Source of the DNA: Thermoanaerobacterales bacterium
GTDB taxonomy: Bacteria > Bacillota > Thermosediminibacteria > Thermosediminibacterales > Tepidanaerobacteraceae
DNA length: 6,516 nt
Reading direction: 5' to 3'
NCBI GenBank assembly: GCA_012841995.1
Contig: DUTQ01000354.1
Location: forward strand, 1 to 6,516
Under the pieces are notes generated by a model. It worked only from the letters and a program-made list of their open reading frames with translations, had not been told where the DNA came from and did no database searches. This document shows, piece after piece, positions 1-5,739 of this stretch; position 1 is the first letter of the stretch, and the number at the start of each line of letters is the position of its first letter. A program made the position numbers and the translations under genes.

Positions 1-34
1 TTCACTGGTCCCGAACCGTCCCCGTGATATATGA

Positions 35-63
35 TATAATATTTCATTATAATATGCTATAAT
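35..63 (+). promoter_or_regulatory. Candidate promoter region for the ABC transporter gene
   Basis: Three TATAAT hexamers occur at 35-40, 48-53 and 58-63. The last is preceded by TGC, giving an extended -10 (TG-N-TATAAT, 55-63). None has a convincing TTGACA-like -35 at 16-18 bases, so the actual start point is unclear. Use of the 58-63 box would leave a leader of only about 15 bases before the start codon, with the Shine-Dalgarno GGAGGTGG at 71-78. The 35-40 or 48-53 boxes give a more usual leader. The AT-rich repetition alone could create these matches. Confidence 0.4.
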
Positions 64-84
64 TCCTCTTGGAGGTGGTTAGCG

Positions 85-1803
85 ATGGCGATACGGCATT
101 TTATCAGATATTATAAACCTCATCTTCCTCTGTTTATGCTTGACTTTACCAGTGCATTCATAGTTGCTATGCTGGACCTGGTGTTTCCAAAAGTTACGAG
201 CTTCGTTATTGACGATGTCATACCTGCTAAAAATTTAGATTTGATGTTTAAAATCGGATTTCTATTGCTTGTTGTTTATATCATAAGATATATCCTGGAA
301 TACATCGTAAGCTATTATGGCCACATTTTGGGCACAAAAATAGAGTATGATATGCGCCAAGACCTTTTCAACCATATTCAAAAGCTTTCTTTTACGTATT
401 TCGATAACAACAAGACAGGGCATATCATGTCACGACTTGTGAATGATTTAAATGAGATATCTGAACTGGCACATCACGGCCCAGAAGATTTTTTCATTGC
501 AACGGTTACCTTAATAGGTGCATTTATTATTCTACTCAAGGTCAACTGGCTGCTGGCACTTATTACATTTGCCCCTTTGCCTTTTATGCTTTGGTTTAGC
601 ATTGTCAAAAATAAACGCATGAGAAAAGCTTTTAAAAACACAAGGGTAAAGGTGGCAGACATAAACGCCCAGATTGAAGATAGTATATCAGGCATTAGAG
701 AGGTAAAGGCATTTACAAATGAAGAATACGAAAAGATAAAGTTTGAAAAGGGTAACAAAAATTTTAGGCTTGCAAAGCAAGATGCACATAAAATTATGGC
801 TCAATTTTTTTCGGGAGTACATCTCTTTTCAAATATTATTAACTTATTAGTACTCATAGCAGGTGGATGGCTTTTGTATCATGGAAAATTGACTGCAGGC
901 GAGCTGGCTGGGTTTTTGCTATATGTTTCCATGTTCTTACAACCTATACGAAAGATTACATCTGTTTTGGAAATATATCAAAATGGCATGGCAGGTTTTA
1001 ATCGATTTCTTGAGATTATGAATATTGAACCTGAAATAGTTGATAAACCAGGGGCTATAACATTAAAAGATGTTAAAGGCCATATCTCTTTTAATAATGT
1101 TTGCTTTAGTTATGACAACAAAAGTCAGGTATTTTCCAATATAAGCTTTGAGATACAGCCAGGGGAAACAGTAGCTTTTGTAGGCCCTTCCGGTGCCGGC
1201 AAAACTACGCTCTGTAGCCTCATACCGAGGTTTTACGAGGTTGATGAGGGTACAATCAAGATTGATGGTATAGATATCCGGGATGTAAAGCAAAGATCTC
1301 TTAGGCAAAATATCGGTATTGTTCAGCAAAACGTGTTTTTATTCTCGGGAACTGTTTATGAAAACATCGCATATGGCAAGCCACAAGCTACTTTTGAGGA
1401 AATAGTGGAAGCCTCAAAGAAAGCCCACGCACACGAGTTTATCACACAGCTGGAGAACGGCTATGACACTTATATAGGTGAACGTGGAGTTAAACTGTCC
1501 GGCGGCCAAAAACAGAGGCTCGCAATTGCTAGGATATTTTTAAAAGACCCGGCAATTTTAATTTTGGATGAGGCCACTTCTGCTCTAGACAATGAAACCG
1601 AAAGGGTTATACAGGAATCCCTCTTTGATCTTTCTAAAAACCGTACAACCCTCATTATTGCACATCGTTTAGCAACCATAAAATATGCCAAGAGGATATT
1701 CGTGCTGACTGAACAAGGCATTGTAGAAGAAGGCAGTCATGAAGAACTCATTGAACTTGGCGGTATTTATCACCAGTTATATATGGCACAATTTACTAGT
1801 TAA
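85..1803 (+). CDS. ABC exporter half-transporter (permease fused to ATPase)
   Basis: Type IV (MsbA/BmrA/LmrA-like) ABC exporter subunit, expected to work as a homodimer in the cytoplasmic membrane and to pump a lipid, peptide or drug-like substrate outward using ATP. The substrate cannot be read from sequence. The N-terminal membrane domain (about residues 15-300) has six hydrophobic stretches. The C-terminal ATPase domain shows a complete motif set: Walker A GPSGAGKTT (368-376), Q-loop around Q414/Q415, signature LSGGQ (471-475), Walker B ILILDEATSALD (491-502) with catalytic E496, and the switch histidine in IAHRLA (H527). Its 572 aa is normal for the family, and no motif is degenerate. The ATG start is supported by GGAGGTGG 6 bases upstream. 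It stands alone in the visible sequence, with no partner half-transporter downstream, which favours a homodimer, though a partner could lie left of the window. It converges on folD. Confidence 0.93.
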   Translation: MAIRHFIRYYKPHLPLFMLDFTSAFIVAMLDLVFPKVTSFVIDDVIPAKNLDLMFKIGFLLLVVYIIRYILEYIVSYYGHILGTKIEYDMRQDLFNHIQKLSFTYFDNNKTGHIMSRLVNDLNEISELAHHGPEDFFIATVTLIGAFIILLKVNWLLALITFAPLPFMLWFSIVKNKRMRKAFKNTRVKVADINAQIEDSISGIREVKAFTNEEYEKIKFEKGNKNFRLAKQDAHKIMAQFFSGVHLFSNIINLLVLIAGGWLLYHGKLTAGELAGFLLYVSMFLQPIRKITSVLEIYQNGMAGFNRFLEIMNIEPEIVDKPGAITLKDVKGHISFNNVCFSYDNKSQVFSNISFEIQPGETVAFVGPSGAGKTTLCSLIPRFYEVDEGTIKIDGIDIRDVKQRSLRQNIGIVQQNVFLFSGTVYENIAYGKPQATFEEIVEASKKAHAHEFITQLENGYDTYIGERGVKLSGGQKQRLAIARIFLKDPAILILDEATSALDNETERVIQESLFDLSKNRTTLIIAHRLATIKYAKRIFVLTEQGIVEEGSHEELIELGGIYHQLYMAQFTS

Positions 1804-1812
1804 ATCCAAAGT

Positions 1813-2670
1813 TTAAGCTAAATTGTTCTGCTGTTTACACGCTTCAATCACATGTTTCATCAGCACCGTTGAAGTAACAGAACCTACTCCTTTTGGCACA
1901 GGTGTTATCATTGAGGTGACTTGCCTTACACCATCAAAATCCACATCACCACACATCTTGCCATCTTCGTCAAAATTTATTCCCACATCTATTACAATTG
2001 CCCCATCGTCTACCATGTCTTTTTTAACCATCTTTGGCTTGCCTGCTGCGGCAACCAATATGTCAGCCCTTCTGGTCTCCTCTTTTAGATTTACAGTCTT
2101 GGTATGACAGATGGTTACCGTAGCATTTTCTTTTAAGAGCATCATAGCAAGGGGCCTTCCAACTACCATGCTTCTTCCAATAATCACTGCTTTTTTACCT
2201 TGTATATCTATGCCGTAATGTTTAAGTATTTCCATAACAGCCGAGGGTGTGCACGGTGTAAAAGTGCACTTTTCACCACTCATCACCTTGCTTACATTTA
2301 CGGGATTGAGGCAATCCACATCTTTTTCGGGAGAAATCACATATTTAACAGCCTTTTGTGAAATATGAGTAGGTAATGGCAGCATTATCATGATACCGTT
2401 AATAGTCTTGTCTTCATTCAATTCTTGTATTGTTTTTATAAGTTCTTCTTCTCTTATATCTTCAGGCAAAGTCTTTATTCTGCAGCCAATTCCCATTGTC
2501 TCACATTTCTTTGACGCACTTTTAACATATGCAACAGAATCAGGTTGCTTGCCGACCATTACTATGCAAAGAACTGGTTTAAAACCTTGTTGCTTTAAGT
2601 TTTTAACTTCAGATATTATTTTTTGTTTTAGTGCTTCAGCTACTTCTGACCCACTTAAAATTTTTGTCAA
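1813..2670 (-). CDS. folD: FolD-family methylenetetrahydrofolate dehydrogenase, possibly cyclohydrolase-deficient
   Basis: Cytoplasmic enzyme of folate one-carbon metabolism. FolD normally oxidises 5,10-methylene-THF with NADP and hydrolyses the methenyl product to 10-formyl-THF. The full family length is present (285 aa): N-terminal folate domain (about 1-120) and Rossmann domain (about 140-270) with GRSMVVGRP (165-173), PCTP (139-142) and DVGIN (228-232). Tyr48 and Asp119 of the active site are kept. By alignment from memory to E. coli FolD, Lys54 is replaced by Ala52 (in YVKSASKKC) and Gln98 by Met96 (in GIMIMLPLP). The PGGVGP signature reads PKGVGS (259-264), and DVDG reads DVDC. These Lys and Gln residues are required for cyclohydrolase in studied homologues, so the protein may be mainly a dehydrogenase. 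This is inference. Clostridial FolDs with similar replacements exist as far as I recall. The start is TTG, chosen for AGGAGGG 6-7 bases upstream and the fit of MTKILSG to family N termini. No PurR box is seen upstream. Confidence 0.92.
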   Translation of the reverse strand: MTKILSGSEVAEALKQKIISEVKNLKQQGFKPVLCIVMVGKQPDSVAYVKSASKKCETMGIGCRIKTLPEDIREEELIKTIQELNEDKTINGIMIMLPLPTHISQKAVKYVISPEKDVDCLNPVNVSKVMSGEKCTFTPCTPSAVMEILKHYGIDIQGKKAVIIGRSMVVGRPLAMMLLKENATVTICHTKTVNLKEETRRADILVAAAGKPKMVKKDMVDDGAIVIDVGINFDEDGKMCGDVDFDGVRQVTSMITPVPKGVGSVTSTVLMKHVIEACKQQNNLA

Positions 2671-2714
2671 ATCAGTCCCTCCTACTACTTTTAAAGTTTT
2701 CCCTTCTCCTGTAG

Positions 2715-2743
2715 ATTTTACATCATTTAATATTTTTTTGCAT
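2715..2743 (-). promoter_or_regulatory. Weak candidate promoter for folD
   Basis: On the minus strand TAAAAT (2715-2720) could serve as a -10. The only -35 at suitable spacing is a poor match (TGCAAA or ATGCAA, within 2737-2743). It lies between the permease terminator and the folD ribosome binding site, where a promoter is needed if termination is efficient. The sequence is A/T-rich, so chance matches are likely. Confidence 0.28.
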
Positions 2744-2747
2744 TAAT

Positions 2748-2781
2748 ATAAAAAATAGCCCCAAGCTAATGGAGCCATTTT
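2748..2781 (-). terminator. Intrinsic terminator of the purine permease gene
   Basis: Read on the minus strand, TGGCTCC (2771-2777) pairs with GGGGCTA (2756-2762) around an 8-base loop, including G-U pairs. Flanking A and T runs extend the stem to about 11 pairs. The hairpin is followed by TTTTT and more AT-rich sequence. It lies 24 bases beyond the permease stop codon. It separates the permease from folD on the same strand, so folD probably has its own promoter or depends on read-through. The opposite strand also has a TTTT after the stem but has no gene to terminate there. Confidence 0.8.
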
Positions 2782-2804
2782 AAATGTTTTAACTTATAAA
2801 TTCT

Positions 2805-4139
2805 CTACCTTACAAATGCGAAATAAAGAGCAAATGCAATTGTCAACAGATACATAACCCAGTGGACATCTTTGCCTTTGCCAGATAAAAGCATGAGTAC
2901 TGCATAAGATACAAATCCTATAGCAAGACCATGAGATATGCTATATGTCAATGGCATCATTATTGCTGTCAACAAAGCAGGAAATGCCTCATAAAAATTC
3001 CCAAAATCAATGTGATTTAAACTAGAAGCCATAAATACGCCTACAAGTATGAGCGCAGGTGCTGTAGCTTCACCTGGTACTGCCAATGCTATTGGTGAGA
3101 AGATAATACTTAGAATAAAAAACAACGAAACTGTTACAGATGTAAGGCCTGTTCTACCTCCAACGCTGACACCTGATGCACTTTCCACATATGTTGTGAC
3201 ATTACTAGTTCCCAATAGTGCGCCTAACATCGTACCGATAAAATCAACAAAAAGGGCCCTATTACCTCTCTCTAGGTTTCCTTTTTCATCTATCATGTTA
3301 GTACGACTTGCTACCCCAACCAGTGTGCCGATGGTGTCAAACATATCAGCAAAAAATAGCGAGAATATTACTGGATACATAGAAAACTTAAGAGCACTTG
3401 CGATATCTAATTTAAAAAGAGTTGGAGCCATGCTAGGTGGCGCTATAAAGATATTGGAGGGGAGTTTTGTGATCCCCATGGGGATGCCAATAATTGTAGT
3501 TATAATAATTCCGAGTAGGATGCCACCTTTGACTTCTCTTGCCACCAAAACAGCAGAGATTATAAGTCCAATAGTAGCAAGCAAAGTGCTTGGGTTGGCA
3601 AAATTACCTAAGTCAACAAATGTAGCCTCATTGCCGACAACTATACCGGCATTTTTTAATCCTATAAATGCAATAAAAAGACCGATTCCTGCACTGACGG
3701 CGTGTTTCAAAGGCAGAGGTATTGCCTTTATGATGAGTTCCCTTAATCCGCTCATAGCTACTATAAGAGCTATTACACCTGAAATAAAAACCGCGCCAAG
3801 GGCTGTCTGCCAGGAAAGTCCCATGCTTCCAACCATGACGTAAGCAAAAAATGCATTAAGACCCATGCCTGGTGCTAATGCAAAGGGATAGTTTGCATAA
3901 AGCCCCATTAGAAGAGTGGTAAAAGCTGATGAAAGGGCAGTAGCCATAAAAACAGCACCCTTGTCCATGCCAGCTGCTTCTAATGTAATAGGATTGACAA
4001 AAAGAATGTAGGCCATTGTTACAAATGTAGTCAACCCGGCCAAAATCTCGGTTCTGACGTTTGTCCCATTTTTAGAAAGCTGGAAAAATCTTTCTAGAAA
4101 ACCGTCAGATCCATTTGCAGCTAATGTTTCGTCCTTCAC
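2805..4139 (-). CDS. AzgA-like NCS2-family purine-base permease (guanine/hypoxanthine type)
   Basis: Cytoplasmic membrane transporter of the AzgA-like branch (COG2252, nucleobase:cation symporter-2 superfamily), which in B. subtilis includes the hypoxanthine/guanine permeases PbuG and PbuO. At 444 aa it has the usual length, with 12-14 hydrophobic segments. Family motifs are visible: GLTTFVTMAYILFVNP (35-50), GMGLNAFF (91-98), GIGLFIAFIGLKNAG (151-165), FADMFDTIGTLVGVASR (263-279) and TSNVTTYVESASGVSVGGRTG (311-331). The start is GTG with AAAGGAGG 7 bases upstream. The gene follows a guanine-type riboswitch and a PurR operator, which strongly supports purine uptake and favours guanine or hypoxanthine over adenine. 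Exact specificity is inference, so no symbol is assigned. A terminator follows the gene. Confidence 0.93.
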   Translation of the reverse strand: MKDETLAANGSDGFLERFFQLSKNGTNVRTEILAGLTTFVTMAYILFVNPITLEAAGMDKGAVFMATALSSAFTTLLMGLYANYPFALAPGMGLNAFFAYVMVGSMGLSWQTALGAVFISGVIALIVAMSGLRELIIKAIPLPLKHAVSAGIGLFIAFIGLKNAGIVVGNEATFVDLGNFANPSTLLATIGLIISAVLVAREVKGGILLGIIITTIIGIPMGITKLPSNIFIAPPSMAPTLFKLDIASALKFSMYPVIFSLFFADMFDTIGTLVGVASRTNMIDEKGNLERGNRALFVDFIGTMLGALLGTSNVTTYVESASGVSVGGRTGLTSVTVSLFFILSIIFSPIALAVPGEATAPALILVGVFMASSLNHIDFGNFYEAFPALLTAIMMPLTYSISHGLAIGFVSYAVLMLLSGKGKDVHWVMYLLTIAFALYFAFVR

Positions 4140-4207
4140 GATAAATCCTCCTTTAATAAATTTTTAAATATTTATATTATATAGTTCCCCAGCCCGCTAG
4201 AGAAAAT

Positions 4208-4232
4208 AAAAAAACCCCGGGCTTTTTCGGGG
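4208..4232 (-). terminator. Riboswitch-controlled intrinsic terminator in the permease leader
   Basis: On the minus strand CCCCG (4228-4232) pairs with CGGGG (4215-4219) across an 8-base loop, followed by seven T (4208-4214). Upstream, GGGAAT (4241-4246) can instead pair with ATTCCC (4230-4235). That antiterminator uses the last two bases of the aptamer P1 3' arm and three bases of the terminator 5' arm, so the two states exclude each other. When ligand stabilises P1 the terminator is free to form. This is the OFF-switch logic of B. subtilis guanine riboswitches. Confidence 0.85.
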
Positions 4233-4244
4233 AATACACAATTC

Positions 4245-4313
4245 CCTGTAGCCTTTGGTGTTTTACGGACACCTGGTAGAAACTTCCGAGCCATATTCCC
4301 GGAATTATACAGG
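4245..4313 (-). promoter_or_regulatory. Purine riboswitch aptamer, guanine type
   Basis: Read on the minus strand, P1 is CCTGT (4309-4313) with ACAGG (4245-4249). P2 is a 7-pair stem (4298-4304 with 4284-4290) closed by loop AATATGG. J2/3 carries the conserved GTTTCTAC (4276-4283). P3 is GGTGT (4269-4273) with ACACC (4257-4261) closed by loop CCGTAAA. Loop bases GG and CC allow the usual L2-L3 kissing contact. The specificity base in J3/1 (position 74 in xpt numbering, here 4251) is C, which pairs with guanine or hypoxanthine. The equivalents of U47 and U51 are intact, so the 2'-deoxyguanosine variant is unlikely. P3 is followed by AAAG where the family usually has a short direct closure, about two extra bases. 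Confidence 0.95.
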
Positions 4314-4340
4314 TTAACTATAATTGGTTTTACAAAATTT

Positions 4341-4369
4341 ATATTAGCAGACATTTCGAAGTTTGTCAA
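4341..4369 (-). promoter_or_regulatory. Sigma-A promoter of the purine permease
   Basis: On the minus strand a perfect -35 TTGACA (4364-4369) is separated by 17 bases from the -10 TAATAT (4341-4346). Transcription would start near 4334, about 20 bases before the riboswitch aptamer, leaving a compact leader. The PurR boxes lie directly upstream of the -35, which fits repressor control of initiation. Confidence 0.85.
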
Positions 4370-4373
4370 TATA

Positions 4374-4417
4374 TCATACGAACTATTTATTGAAATTTGT
4401 GTCTATTGTTCGTATAT
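4374..4417. promoter_or_regulatory. PurR operator: two inverted PurBoxes
   Basis: A perfect inverted repeat, ATACGAAC (4376-4383) and GTTCGTAT (4408-4415), places two CGAA cores 30 bases apart centre to centre. This equals the B. subtilis PurR arrangement: two 14-base PurBoxes with central CGAA in opposite orientation, 16-17 bases apart. Taking 14-base boxes gives 4374-4387 and 4404-4417 with a 16-base gap. The proximal box ends a few bases from the -35 of the permease promoter (9 bases from the CGAA core). PurR in Bacillus represses purine synthesis and uptake genes when PRPP is low. Operator identity is inferred from motif, spacing and context. It also lies about 40 bases upstream of the -10 facing the other way. 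Confidence 0.75.
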
Positions 4418-4455
4418 TGCAAGTTTATTTCATGGTAATTTTACATATTAAATAG

Positions 4456-4461
4456 TATAAT
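4456..4461 (+). promoter_or_regulatory. Candidate -10 for the FliK-like/FlhX operon
   Basis: A perfect TATAAT lies 45 bases before the ATG at 4507. The matching -35 window (around 4432-4438) is poor (TGGTAA), so the promoter may be weak or need help from another factor. No sigma-D (flagellar) consensus is visible in 4380-4506. This is the only recognisable feature of the rightward side of the divergent intergenic region. Confidence 0.45.
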
Positions 4462-4506
4462 CAAATTACAGTCATTAACTTAAGAAATGTGTTTGAGGTG
4501 TTTATA

Positions 4507-5382
4507 ATGCATGTCGTCATACCGAGTATTTCCGATATGGCTCTCGACCTCATTAAAAACGATATTCTAAATGCAAAAATACTAGAAAAATCTGAAGATG
4601 GATATATAATTGATCTTTTAGGAAAAAGCATCTTCGCCCGTTCAGACTTAGAGCTTAAAGTAGGACAAAATATAAACTTACGGCTTATAAATAAATCTGG
4701 CAATAAAATAGTTTTCAAGATTGCAAAAGACAATGACCGATTAAATACATCAGGTAAAAATCAAATATGTGATTCTTTTGATAGCCCTGAGGTAAAATCT
4801 GCTATCACATTGCTTTCAAAACTAAATCTCCCCATCACGAAACAAAGTCTTGAGACTTTGCGTGATATTTATAGCAAGCTTTTAAAACAAAAGCCTTTAA
4901 ATGATGATAATGCAAACTCAAGTTTAAGACAAGAAACTACCCAAGGACAAACTGAAACCAGATTAAATCTTGGTATAAAAGCTCTCAATTTACTTTACCA
5001 AAAATCGCAGCTCGAGCATATTTCCTTCTTTATGCTTACTATGCCATGCCCTAAAACGCAGCTTATAGTAAAACAGTCAGGGCAGTATGAGGACAACGGC
5101 TCGACTTCTACTTTTAGTTTTATTGTAGAAACAACGAATCTGGGATCTATACTTGTAAAAATTTTAAAACAGCAAGAAACTATTTCATCTACCCTTATAT
5201 TTGAAGATAAAAAAGGGCTTGATATCGCCCGGAAAGAAGCAGATAAACTTAAGGAGAGTAATAGTTTGCCCGGAGCTTTACATCTCAAGATGGGCACTAT
5301 TTCAAAACAAGATTTCTTTTTTGGCGAACTCGAAAATGAGTTTGATGATACCATAATGCCAGATATAAATATAAGGATATAA
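4507..5382 (+). CDS. FliK-like protein (hook-length-control-like C-terminal region)
   Basis: Protein of 291 aa, probably soluble, with no signal peptide or membrane segment. Residues 22-75 form a small beta-rich segment (alternating hydrophobic strands, G-Q at 53-54) typical of clostridial FliK-like N termini. Residues 132-150 are a polar, low-complexity linker. Residues 170-262 resemble the FliK C-terminal domain: a hydrophobic strand, then NLGSILVKI (211-219) matching the family LG-x-V-x-V pattern, then a helix with spaced lysines. FliK proteins interact with the type III export switch FlhB, and the next gene encodes an FlhB C-terminal-like protein, which supports the call. The arrangement resembles ylqG-ylqH of B. 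subtilis. The start is ATG 4507, because GAGGTG (4495-4500) lies 6 bases upstream. A GTG at 4489 in the same frame would place this site inside the gene and has no SD of its own. The domain call is from pattern only, so confidence in function is moderate. Confidence 0.7.
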   Translation: MHVVIPSISDMALDLIKNDILNAKILEKSEDGYIIDLLGKSIFARSDLELKVGQNINLRLINKSGNKIVFKIAKDNDRLNTSGKNQICDSFDSPEVKSAITLLSKLNLPITKQSLETLRDIYSKLLKQKPLNDDNANSSLRQETTQGQTETRLNLGIKALNLLYQKSQLEHISFFMLTMPCPKTQLIVKQSGQYEDNGSTSTFSFIVETTNLGSILVKILKQQETISSTLIFEDKKGLDIARKEADKLKESNSLPGALHLKMGTISKQDFFFGELENEFDDTIMPDINIRI

Positions 5383-5400
5383 GATAAAGGAAGATGCAGA

Positions 5401-5715
5401 TTGAACAAGAAAAGTGATAATAAAGCCATTAAAAAAACTAAAAAGGCCGCTGCACTTAAGTATGATTCGGAAGAAATGAACGCACCGCGTTTGGTTGCAT
5501 CTGGCAAAGGGCTGATTGCCGAACGCATTTTGGAAGTTGCCCAAAAGCACAATGTATTTGTGCACGAAGATAAGGATCTTGTTGAAGCCTTAATGAAGGT
5601 TGATATTGGTGAGGAAATACCCCCTGAATTATATCAGGTAGTTGCAAAGATTATTGCATTTATATACAGTGTTGATGCATCTGTCAATGAAAAAAATGCA
5701 GCACCCCTAAATTAG
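5401..5715 (+). CDS. Stand-alone FlhB C-terminal-like protein (YlqH/FlhX, EscU/YscU family)
   Basis: Small protein (104 aa) matching the cytoplasmic C-terminal domain of FlhB/YscU type III export switch proteins without the membrane part. Visible signatures are KKAAALKYD (14-22), NAPRLVASGKGLIAERILEVA (27-47) and DIGEEIPPELYQVVAKIIAFIY (68-89), the last being very characteristic. The autocleavage NPTH motif that precedes the AVALKY element in FlhB is absent (KKTKK here), so it should not self-cleave. Paralogues in B. subtilis (YlqH) and other bacteria (FlhX) have been linked to flagellar export, in some cases substituting for the FlhB C terminus. The start is TTG 5401 with AAAGGAAG about 7 bases upstream. 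The ATG at 5394 is out of frame and gives a 7-codon peptide. Eighteen bases separate it from the FliK-like gene, so they are very likely cotranscribed. The stop codon lies inside a terminator hairpin. Confidence 0.88.
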   Translation: MNKKSDNKAIKKTKKAAALKYDSEEMNAPRLVASGKGLIAERILEVAQKHNVFVHEDKDLVEALMKVDIGEEIPPELYQVVAKIIAFIYSVDASVNEKNAAPLN

Positions 5716-5727
5716 GAATGCTGCTTT
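5690..5727 (-). terminator. Terminator shared by the convergent flhX-like and thiT genes
   Basis: GCAGCA (5698-5703) pairs with TGCTGC (5719-5724), with an inner CCTA/TAGG stem (5706-5709 with 5713-5716) after a 2x2 internal loop. On the minus strand the hairpin is followed by seven T (complement of the A run 5690-5696), making it a good terminator for thiT, 12 bases past its stop. On the plus strand only TTTGATT follows, so it is a weaker terminator for the FliK-like/FlhX operon. The TAG stop of the latter (5713-5715) lies in the inner stem. Confidence 0.75.
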
Positions 5728-5739
5728 GATTAATGCTTG

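Noticed and set aside
3049..3843. 264-codon open frame on the plus strand opposite the purine permease
   Set aside because: Antisense shadow of a strongly conserved membrane protein gene; no ribosome binding site and no family resemblance in its translation.
4245..4313. Adenine or 2'-deoxyguanosine specificity for the riboswitch
   Set aside because: The J3/1 specificity base is C rather than U, which excludes the adenine class. The U at the position altered in 2'-deoxyguanosine variants is unchanged.
4354..4360. Third CGAA core (TTCGAA) between the -35 and -10 of the permease promoter, considered as another PurR box
   Set aside because: Flanks do not match the other two boxes, and the spacing to them does not fit the 30-base pattern.
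4172..4369. 65-codon minus-strand frame in the permease leader
   Set aside because: It runs across the promoter -10, riboswitch aptamer and terminator, which fully explain the sequence.
4489..4506. GTG start extending the FliK-like protein by six residues
   Set aside because: The GAGGTG ribosome binding site at 4495-4500 would fall inside the gene and is ideally placed for ATG 4507; the GTG lacks its own site.
4995..5552. 185-codon minus-strand frame opposite the FliK-like and FlhB-like genes
   Set aside because: It overlaps two genes whose starts, ribosome binding sites and domain signatures are better supported, and its Ser/Phe/Leu-rich composition is typical of an antisense frame.
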